From Acidobacteriota bacterium (GTDB lineage Bacteria > Acidobacteriota > Terriglobia > UBA7540): a stretch of 5,086 nt of DNA. The stretch covers positions 1 to 5,086 of the forward strand of contig JAJYJL010000754.1 of the NCBI GenBank assembly GCA_021789565.1, given 5' to 3'. Shown piece by piece: positions 1 through 5,086 of the stretch. The notes beneath the pieces are model-generated. The model ran no database searches. It was not told the DNA's origin and worked only from the letters and a program-made list of their open reading frames with translations. The translations under genes were made by a program, and so were the position numbers. How positions within the stretch are numbered: the first letter of the stretch is position 1; every line of letters starts with the position of its first letter.

Positions 1-1203
1 CTCACCCAGCCCTTTCACGGGAATCATGTGGTGGGTCACCTCTTTTGTTTTGAGATTCAAATAGACATAAGACTGAACGAGCAACCCCATAAGATTGCCT
101 GACCGGTCAAAGTACCATCGATTGTTTGCCGCGGTTCCCGGCGCGGCGAACAGCACTGTGCGATCACCATTGGTTAGATTCAGTGACATCAGTTTCTGGT
201 CGTTGTCCTGATATAGAACATGGTTGTCGTCAATCAGAGTGAAAATCGACTGGTTGCCGGACCCGTTGTTTTTAGCCGGAATAGTATAGGCGTGGAGAAA
301 CTTCAACGTCTTCGGATCGTAGACGAGGACACGGCTGCCGGGCCGGTGCTGCCCCTCGACCACATAACGACCACTGACCAGGGGCTTGGGGAAAACACCT
401 GGTGTCTGGTACTTCTTCGGGGTGATGGTCTTGAAGCGGCGCGTCTTGGGATTGTAAGCGATTACCCGCCCAAGCGATGGACCGACGCCGCAAAGCACAA
501 TCCCCTGGCCGGTGACGGCTACCCACCGAACATAGTTTTCGTCGGCCACCTTCCCGAGGTCGGTCACTGTCTTAGCCCTTCGATCATAGCGGACCAGATG
601 GGCACCCGGATAGGTACCGTAATAAATGTCGCCGTTGGGCGCTTGGGCGAGGTCACAGATGATGAATTCGCGCTTTCGAAATTCCGGCGAGGCCTGTGGA
701 ACCTTGACCCACTGCTTGGTTTCTGGATTGAAGCACATTAGCTTGCCTTGATTGTACGATCCCATGTAGAGATTGCCGTCCTGACCTCGAATAATACCCC
801 ATGAGCCAATCCCAGCTGGCATCGTCCATGACTGAGCACGGTTGTGCAGATAGTCCAGCTCAATTAACTGGCCCGTTCGGGGTGGCTTACCCTTGGTAGC
901 AAAGAACTGGCCACCACCCGACTCGTTGAACGACGTAATGTAAAACACCTGTGATTTCAGAGCCGGGTCGTACAGATTGAGCGCGTTAAACGTCCACAGA
1001 ATGGTGCTCATTGGCCCGACACTGGTAAAGCCTGGGGAGACGGACCGGGGCTGCAACGTTCTTGTACGCACGAACGGTTCCTCCTTTGACGTGTTTGCGG
1101 GGGGTGGACTCGATGACTGCCGTGTGCATCCTCCCAGTGCCAGTGGAAGCAGGAGAAACACGACCAGACGGAATCTGCCGGCAAATGAAGACTTACCCAT
1201 CAT
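1..1203 (-). CDS. Beta-propeller lipoprotein, partial (C-terminus beyond left edge)
   Basis: The frame is open for 401 codons and runs off the left edge without a stop. Two ATGs stand side by side (1201-1203 and 1198-1200). The first is preferred because GAAAGG (plus coordinates 1212-1217) lies 8 nt upstream. The N-terminus is a lipoprotein signal: Arg9 and Arg11, a hydrophobic run at about residues 13-23, and lipobox LGGC with Cys26. Thr27 rather than Asp follows the Cys, which by the E. coli Lol rule favours the outer membrane. A Ser/Pro-rich tether covers about residues 28-45. The rest shows at least six blade-like repeats near residues 136-165, 185-213, 228-257, 274-302, 321-350 and 363-392. 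The pattern is a turn such as DGN, then LYxG, then a hydrophobic-Tyr/Phe-Asn/Asp-Pro-x-Thr strand (FNPETKQW, YNPKTRRF, YDPKTLKF). This is typical of SMP-30/streptogramin-lyase/NHL-like propellers. No catalytic motif is recognisable. It could be a binding or scaffold protein or an enzyme. The export and fold calls are good; the function is unknown. Confidence 0.88.
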   Translation of the reverse strand, partial: MMGKSSFAGRFRLVVFLLLPLALGGCTRQSSSPPPANTSKEEPFVRTRTLQPRSVSPGFTSVGPMSTILWTFNALNLYDPALKSQVFYITSFNESGGGQFFATKGKPPRTGQLIELDYLHNRAQSWTMPAGIGSWGIIRGQDGNLYMGSYNQGKLMCFNPETKQWVKVPQASPEFRKREFIICDLAQAPNGDIYYGTYPGAHLVRYDRRAKTVTDLGKVADENYVRWVAVTGQGIVLCGVGPSLGRVIAYNPKTRRFKTITPKKYQTPGVFPKPLVSGRYVVEGQHRPGSRVLVYDPKTLKFLHAYTIPAKNNGSGNQSIFTLIDDNHVLYQDNDQKLMSLNLTNGDRTVLFAAPGTAANNRWYFDRSGNLMGLLVQSYVYLNLKTKEVTHHMIPVKGLGE

Positions 1204-1217
1204 AAGGTTTACCTTTC
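1204..1217 (-). promoter_or_regulatory. Ribosome binding site of the lipoprotein gene, within a small inverted repeat
   Basis: Read on the minus strand, GAAAGG (1217-1212) lies 8 nt before the ATG at 1203, and this decides between the two adjacent ATGs. The AAGG of this site is followed by UAAA and then CCUU directly before AUG. It can therefore form a 4-bp hairpin (AAGG/CCUU, loop UAAA) that would hide the ribosome site. The inverted repeat is seen directly. Any effect on translation is inferred and may be slight, because four pairs are only marginally stable. Confidence 0.6.
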
Positions 1218-1275
1218 AGTGGTTCTCGCTTGGTTGATCGAGGATCCCAAAGTTACAGCTTATACGTGTTCGTGA

Positions 1276-1303
1276 TTGACCTTGGCCGGGTTCTGCATAT
1301 AAG
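1276..1303 (+). promoter_or_regulatory. Sigma70-like promoter for the TIM-barrel gene
   Basis: TTGACC (1276-1281) matches five of six bases of the -35 consensus. TATAAG (1298-1303) matches five of six of the -10 consensus. The spacer is 16 bp. Transcription would begin near 1310, giving a leader of about 258 nt before the ATG at 1568. No better plus-strand pair was seen closer to the gene. The later TTGAC at 1536-1540 would place its -10 over the ribosome site. Confidence 0.5.
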
Positions 1304-1369
1304 AACGCTCGTCCACGTCAACACGGCAACTGATTTCATGACGTAACTACATATACCGTATTGGAAGGC

Positions 1370-1423
1370 ACAGTCAAGGCATTCTTTGCAGGGTGTTGCC
1401 CGTTGCGCGGTGCCTTGCACTGT
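1370..1423 (+). other. Bulged stem-loop in the leader of the TIM-barrel gene
   Basis: Bases 1370-1381 (ACAGTCAAGGCA) pair with 1411-1423 (TGCCTTGCACTGT) as 12 Watson-Crick pairs, interrupted only by one bulged C at 1418. Inside the 29-base loop, GGG (1391-1393) pairs with CCC (1399-1401) around a 5-base loop. GCA (1388-1390) can also pair with TGC (1404-1406) across a 2-base bulge. The element lies between the predicted promoter and the start codon, so it would be transcribed as 5' leader. No U-tract follows directly, so it is not a standard intrinsic terminator. It matches no riboswitch class that I recognise. It could be a regulatory RNA structure, an mRNA-stabilising hairpin or a DNA operator. 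Confidence 0.45.
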
Positions 1424-1459
1424 AGAACGCCTTCGAAAATTCTTTTCTGTAACTGTAAT

Positions 1460-1476
1460 CCCGGCTATTAACCGGG
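1460..1476. repeat. Short palindrome CCCGG-N7-CCGGG
   Basis: This is a perfect 5-bp inverted repeat (1460-1464 and 1472-1476) around CTATTAA. It lies about 92 bp before the TIM-barrel start codon and downstream of the predicted promoter. It could be a second small leader hairpin or a binding site for a dimeric regulator. An arm of five bases can also arise by chance. Confidence 0.3.
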
Positions 1477-1554
1477 CGTTCATCCGCGTTATGATGGGAT
1501 GCGCGCCTGATGAGAGTCTGGCGGCAGTTGTTAAATTGACGGATTTTGCATTCC

Positions 1555-1560
1555 GGAGGG
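1555..1560 (+). promoter_or_regulatory. Ribosome binding site of the TIM-barrel gene
   Basis: GGAGGG is a near-ideal Shine-Dalgarno sequence 7 nt before the ATG at 1568. It supports that start over any internal one. Confidence 0.85.
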
Positions 1561-1567
1561 TTGACTC

Positions 1568-2521
1568 ATGTCAGGTTGGTTCCATGGCGCTGCATTTTTG
1601 AAGTTCCCCCGTTCAGCAAGATTGATTGGATGGCCGGTCACATTGCTGTTTGGATTTTTGCTGCTGAGTGCACCCATGGCTTATAGTGGCCAGTCTTCAC
1701 GGCAGAAAGCCGAGATCAACTGGCATGCACTGGGTTCCACTCCTTGCGCCTGGTCGCCGGCCGTGGCTGACGCTCATGGCGCCATCGATCCAGAGGCCAC
1801 GATCCGAATCCTGAAAGCCAATGGTCTCGGCTGCTATGGCGCTTTGATCTGGGTGCAACGAAAGGGCGGCCCTCCGACATTTGATTGGTCCAGTTTCAAG
1901 AGCTTTGTCGCCGCGGCACAGCCTGCGGGCATCAATGTCTGGGCGGTCTTGATTCCCCCCGCCGAGGGGGGCAACTCGCCTCCGTTCAATCGGGACTACC
2001 TTCGCTGGATGCAGGAGCTTGCCAGGCTGTCGCTCAAGTACCCTTGCCTGAAAGGCGTGAACATTGACGATTTCTATTGGGACACCAAGTTTTTCACGCC
2101 ACAATATACGTGCCGCATTTATTCGGCAAAGCAGAGCATCAATCCAAAGTTGCAGTTTGCGCCCACGATTTACGGACTCGATACGGAATTCGCGCAACGT
2201 TACGGGAGCTGCATCGATGTTGGGCTGGACGTATGGCTAAAGAACAGCCGGCAGGTGATAAAGAACCGATTCCCCATTTACGGAGGTGTTTATGCCGGGT
2301 CCACGCACTGGCACAAGCAGGGACGGCCTGAACCCAGCGTCGTGCGCGGCGCGCTGGAAACGACGTGCCGGTATGCCAACGGGGCGATCCTCTGGCAGAT
2401 GGCCCTTACTCCGCCCAATCCGCTGCTGGAGATCGCGAAGTCTTTCGGTGTTAAAGGCTCTTCGGCGGAGGCGGGGAAATGCGGCGCTTCAGCCGGCAAG
2501 TCCGGTGATCCGACCAGGTAA
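1568..2521 (+). CDS. Exported TIM-barrel protein, putative glycoside hydrolase of unrecognised family
   Basis: This is a complete gene of 317 residues, ATG to TAA, with a strong ribosome site. The N-terminus looks like a long Sec signal peptide: Lys12, Arg15 and Arg18, a hydrophobic core at about residues 19-35, and probable cleavage after Ala-Tyr-Ser (residue 40). The mature part alternates strand-like and helix-like segments as in a beta/alpha barrel. Strands are likely near 88-96 (GCYGALIWV), 122-130 (INVWAVLIP), 161-168 (LKGVNIDD), 195-202 (LQFAPTIY), 216-224, 236-245 and 272-280 (GAILWQMAL). Candidate acidic residues at strand ends are Glu133, Asp167, Asp168, Asp172 and Asp221; aromatic residues around them would suit sugar binding. 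Cysteines at 60, 89, 160, 182, 215, 267 and 305 suggest disulfides outside the cytoplasm. The last 20 or so residues are low-complexity Gly/Ala/Ser/Lys. It faces the heparinase-like gene convergently. The fold class is moderately sure. The enzymatic role, and even catalysis, is inferred. Confidence 0.88.
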   Translation: MSGWFHGAAFLKFPRSARLIGWPVTLLFGFLLLSAPMAYSGQSSRQKAEINWHALGSTPCAWSPAVADAHGAIDPEATIRILKANGLGCYGALIWVQRKGGPPTFDWSSFKSFVAAAQPAGINVWAVLIPPAEGGNSPPFNRDYLRWMQELARLSLKYPCLKGVNIDDFYWDTKFFTPQYTCRIYSAKQSINPKLQFAPTIYGLDTEFAQRYGSCIDVGLDVWLKNSRQVIKNRFPIYGGVYAGSTHWHKQGRPEPSVVRGALETTCRYANGAILWQMALTPPNPLLEIAKSFGVKGSSAEAGKCGASAGKSGDPTR

Positions 2522-2543
2522 GCTGTGACATGGGCTGGATGGA

Positions 2544-2578
2544 CTGCGGGATTCGCAGATGCGACGGAGACGCATTTG
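2544..2578. terminator. Overlapping hairpins between convergent genes, possible terminator
   Basis: In the 83-base gap between two facing stop codons, CTGCG (2544-2548) pairs with CGCAG (2554-2558) around GGATT. CAGATGCG (2556-2563) pairs with CGCATTTG (2571-2578) around a 7-base loop, with one G-U pair. The two share bases 2556-2558, so the full forms exclude each other. The location suits a shared transcription end. Neither strand has a clear U-tract after the stem, so this is not a textbook intrinsic terminator. Confidence 0.35.
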
Positions 2579-2604
2579 CCCAGTTCATCACGCTGAGGTA
2601 AGGT

Positions 2605-5086
2605 TCAGTAAACGATCCGTATGGCGTGTTCTCCCCTGCTGATTCCTTTCAGAACAAGGGTGTTGTTCTGAACACTGGGTTGGACTTGGTGCCCATCCAG
2701 CATGATAGTCGCCGGGTTTCTCGCCTGCCCAAGCTTCAGAGTTGTTTCCTGGCGAGCATAGAGATGGATTTCTTCGGCTTGTTCAGTGGTTCGTAGGCTC
2801 AAATCGACGGGCGTGGACGATTTGAAGGCGAGCTTCCCATTGCTTTGCAAAGAGGATATCTCCGTACCAAAGACCTGCAAGGCGCCGGCGCCTTTTCTGA
2901 CGCCTATGCTTCGGCCTTGAGCGATGACATCTCCCATTTCGAGTGTGCCAGGCCCGGACCGTGAACCCCAACTCCATCCGCTGCTCCGGTCAGTGAATCC
3001 CTTCTGGTTGTCTTTTCGCACAGGAGTCAACTCCTTCAGTGGCTGCCCTGAGCGGTCAAATTTCATACCTACAAGAAAACTGGTATTCGCAGTCGTATTC
3101 GAATTGAGCACGAACTCGTAAGGTTGGTTGAGCCGAATGCGATCCAGGTCCGTATAGCGGTCGCCAGCGAGCGGCGTCTTTTGAAGCGTCCATCGGTCGT
3201 TCTGGCCAACCGATGTGATGGCAGCCGATGCGTTATCAACCGTGATCGAAGCGTTCCCTTTTCGGATGTTTGTCGCGGCCCCGGGCGGGATGTGCAGGAG
3301 CCAATTGTAACGGTGAGCGGATGGCGCCTGCAATCGGTCGTGAATAATCAGCACGTCCGGCTTGAGAAAGACGAATTCACGTTGAAAAGATGTCAGAACA
3401 CCGCCGTAAGCCTCTTCCAGTTGAGCGGACAGATAATCCACGCCCGGCGAAAGCACGTGTGTCACAAAATGCGGATAATGTGCCAAGGCTTTCCAGTAGC
3501 GCCCATTTTCTCCCGGCTGGCTGAAGGGATTGCCGTCAATCAGGACCGTGTTATGTCCGGGAGCTTGCATGAAATAGGTTGGGTAATTCGGGTCCTTGTA
3601 ATAGTCCGCATAGCCGGCCTCGCTGATTAACTTGTGCCCGAACGCGGCTACCTGAAAGGTTCCTTGGTCGTGATGTTCGTGGTTAAACCAGGGTCCCACC
3701 CGGATGGAGATGACGGTGTCCGTGGGTTTCCATCCGCTGCGGAGCACCGCACTGCCACGCCCGGGGAAAATTCTTGAGGGCGGAGGCAATGGCGCCGGCT
3801 GCGTGGGCTGCGAGCAGCAGGTCAAATCCAGCAAACCCGGTGCGGCTTCGAGGGACCGTCCCGTATGCTGAACTTTCGAAACCCCCAGCAACCTTCCTCC
3901 TTCAGCAGTATCGTAAAAGGAGCGTAAAGAGGGATTGCGGAAATGCTCGGCCTCCCATGCAAATCCAGACAACGCCCTCGCGTTGCCACCGAAGTCGCCT
4001 GTGTCAAGAACCAGGTCTGGATTCACCTCTGCGTAACGGGGCCACCAGAAAGACTGAATCAACCCTTCCGAGCCCCCTGGCCTTATACCAAGAGCGTGAA
4101 GAGCTGCCAAGCCAAAAGACATGCCTTTCATCGCAAACTCTTGGTAGCCCGCCGGCTCAGCTTCGCTGCCATCTCCGGGGAAAAGTCCCTCCAGCAGGCG
4201 GTCATAGGCAACGTTCAGTTCAGCCAGGGCAGTTCCCAAGCGTGCGTCCCAGTCTGGCAAATCGCCATAAAGGGCCACAACCATGGCAACAGCGCCGCCG
4301 ATAGAATTCGCCATCCAGTTGCTGGCCGCGATGGGCATCCGATTGTTTGAAAAATACTCTTCGACCGTTGGTTCAATGCCGTTCCGCCACAGGGCCGCAG
4401 TGATTTGTTCTTTCTCCGCATGAGTCAGTTTGTCAGCGATCAGGTCATACCCGACAGCTACTCTCTGAGAAAAAACGCCTACTTCGTAATAAGTGTGCAG
4501 ACCGTGGGCGGCGAACCAGGTTGGCGTCCAGGTGGGCCAGCTGGCGACCGTGAGCAAACCTCTTCGCGCCGCATCCAGCGCCGCCGGATCGCCAGTCAAT
4601 TGGTATTCAACCGCATTGAAAGCGATCGAGTTACTGTAATTTTCCAGGAGCGAAAAATACTGGGGCAGGCCGGGAAACACAGAGACACTCGGTAGCAATG
4701 CAATGTTCTTTCCCGCATATGTACTGTAGGCGAGGGCCGAGCGCAAATCCCGGGCTTTCGCACGCAACGCAGCCAGGAAGGGACTGGATGCATTCTGTGA
4801 GCGCAACTCTCCAATCCGTTGGCGGGTCAGCAGAACCCGAGGGTGCGGAGAAATATTCCCCAGCACCAGAAACTGAAACTCACTTTGCTTGGCGCCGGAA
4901 TTCACCACAGCGCGCCACAGTCCAGGGTGCAAGGTGCGCGGAAAAGAAACCTGAACTGTCAGCTTTTCCTCGGAGCTTGCCAGATGTTTTTCCGTGACAG
5001 GGACTCGCTTGCCGTCCGCACCATAGACGGAGATCTTCAGGGCGTCCCCGGACCTGGCTTCCACTGTTAAAGGTCCACCTGGTTCT
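2605..5086 (-). CDS. Heparinase II/III-like polysaccharide lyase family protein, partial (N-terminus beyond right edge)
   Basis: The frame ends at TGA (2605-2607) and stays open to the right edge: 826 codons. The GTG at 5062-5064 is probably not the start, because coding-like sequence continues upstream and no signal peptide follows. Residues below count from that GTG. Residues 1-70 look like a small Ig-like beta-sandwich. Residues 74-410 are helical, beginning with HPRVLLTRQRI as in heparinase-type toroids, with Asn249-Trp250 and Tyr307. A Cys-Cys and Pro-rich linker lies at about 415-430. Residues 433-590 match the heparinase II/III beta-sandwich: a FPGRGSAVLRSGW lead-in, His462-Glu-His464-His465-Asp466, SEAGY at 481-485 and His504-Asn505. 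More beta structure follows to residue 819. By homology with Pedobacter heparinase II, Tyr307 and His462 are candidate catalytic residues and His464 and His504 candidate metal ligands. Relatives cleave uronate-containing polysaccharides such as heparin and alginate by beta-elimination. The substrate is unknown here. Export is expected, but its signal lies outside the window. Confidence 0.92.
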   Translation of the reverse strand, partial: EPGGPLTVEARSGDALKISVYGADGKRVPVTEKHLASSEEKLTVQVSFPRTLHPGLWRAVVNSGAKQSEFQFLVLGNISPHPRVLLTRQRIGELRSQNASSPFLAALRAKARDLRSALAYSTYAGKNIALLPSVSVFPGLPQYFSLLENYSNSIAFNAVEYQLTGDPAALDAARRGLLTVASWPTWTPTWFAAHGLHTYYEVGVFSQRVAVGYDLIADKLTHAEKEQITAALWRNGIEPTVEEYFSNNRMPIAASNWMANSIGGAVAMVVALYGDLPDWDARLGTALAELNVAYDRLLEGLFPGDGSEAEPAGYQEFAMKGMSFGLAALHALGIRPGGSEGLIQSFWWPRYAEVNPDLVLDTGDFGGNARALSGFAWEAEHFRNPSLRSFYDTAEGGRLLGVSKVQHTGRSLEAAPGLLDLTCCSQPTQPAPLPPPSRIFPGRGSAVLRSGWKPTDTVISIRVGPWFNHEHHDQGTFQVAAFGHKLISEAGYADYYKDPNYPTYFMQAPGHNTVLIDGNPFSQPGENGRYWKALAHYPHFVTHVLSPGVDYLSAQLEEAYGGVLTSFQREFVFLKPDVLIIHDRLQAPSAHRYNWLLHIPPGAATNIRKGNASITVDNASAAITSVGQNDRWTLQKTPLAGDRYTDLDRIRLNQPYEFVLNSNTTANTSFLVGMKFDRSGQPLKELTPVRKDNQKGFTDRSSGWSWGSRSGPGTLEMGDVIAQGRSIGVRKGAGALQVFGTEISSLQSNGKLAFKSSTPVDLSLRTTEQAEEIHLYARQETTLKLGQARNPATIMLDGHQVQPSVQNNTLVLKGISRGEHAIRIVY

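Larger units (their letters stand above)
1204..1567. other. Divergent intergenic region with promoter and structured leader
   Basis: These 364 bases separate the leftward lipoprotein gene from the rightward TIM-barrel gene, and I find no convincing gene in them. They hold a good rightward promoter at 1276-1303, a bulged stem-loop at 1370-1423, a 5-bp palindrome at 1460-1476 and ribosome sites at each end. For the leftward gene the best -10-like hexamer is TATAAG (minus strand, 1264-1259), about 56 nt before its start codon. No good -35 sits at the right distance upstream, so its promoter remains unassigned. If both promoters are real, their core elements lie within about 45 bp of each other and could interfere or share a regulator. 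Confidence 0.7.

Noticed and set aside
220..741. Plus-strand open frame of 173 codons
   Set aside because: It lies wholly inside the minus-strand propeller lipoprotein gene, which has a lipobox, repeats and a ribosome site. It has no recognisable domain.
977..1237. Plus-strand open frame of 86 codons
   Set aside because: It is antisense to the lipoprotein signal and tether region and has no protein features. It is a shadow.
1316..1321. Minus-strand TTGACG as the -35 of the lipoprotein promoter
   Set aside because: The nearest -10-like TATATG (1301-1296) is only 14 bp away, and no match occurs at 16-18 bp.
1253..1483. Minus-strand frame of 76 codons in the intergenic region
   Set aside because: It has no convincing ribosome site or domain, and it covers the predicted promoter and stem-loop.
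1386..1601. Small plus-strand frame, TTG or internal ATG at 1491, overlapping the TIM-barrel start by 34 bases
   Set aside because: No Shine-Dalgarno precedes either start and the composition is not protein-like. A leader peptide is possible but nothing supports it.
1697..2197. Minus-strand frame of 166 codons
   Set aside because: It is antisense to the TIM-barrel gene, whose signal peptide, barrel pattern and ribosome site are convincing.
3774..4304. Plus-strand frame of 176 codons, and a similar one at 3124-3630
   Set aside because: Both are shadows of the long heparinase-like gene, with no domain and an implausible composition.
5062..5064. GTG as start of the heparinase-like gene
   Set aside because: An AGGTGG lies about 10 nt upstream, but the reading frame continues through the window edge. 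The protein would also begin inside a beta domain with no signal peptide, unlike its exported relatives.

Overview
This window holds three protein genes, two of them cut by the window edges. All three look like envelope or secreted proteins. The heparinase-like protein, and possibly the TIM-barrel protein, suggests polysaccharide processing. The organism cannot be fixed from the sequence. Moderate-to-high GC, good Shine-Dalgarno sites, lipoprotein and Sec-type export signals, and a large heparinase II/III-like protein fit a free-living Gram-negative polysaccharide user. Acidobacteriota is my tentative guess, with Planctomycetota, Verrucomicrobiota or Bacteroidota as alternatives. I see no mobile element, CRISPR array, tRNA or rRNA.

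Layout, left to right. Positions 1-1203 (minus strand) encode most of a lipoprotein whose body is a series of beta-propeller blades; its C-terminus lies beyond the left edge. Positions 1204-1567 are a 364-base divergent intergenic region. It carries a good sigma70-like promoter (1276-1303) reading rightward, then a leader of about 258 nt with a 12-bp bulged stem-loop (1370-1423) and a smaller palindrome (1460-1476). Positions 1568-2521 (plus strand) encode a complete exported protein of 317 residues, predicted to be a TIM barrel resembling a glycoside hydrolase, with no family that I recognise. Positions 2522-2604 are a short convergent gap with two overlapping hairpins. Positions 2605-5086 (minus strand) encode a heparinase II/III-like protein: a beta-sandwich segment, an alpha/alpha-toroid, then the large beta-sandwich with the His-rich motif. 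The frame stays open through the right edge.

A possible joint role is recognition and breakdown, or remodelling, of a uronate-containing polysaccharide, with the propeller lipoprotein anchored to a membrane and the other two proteins exported. This rests on fold-level recognition and gene proximity only. The genes are divergent and convergent rather than one operon, so co-function is inference. The least explained items are the TIM-barrel protein and its long structured leader.
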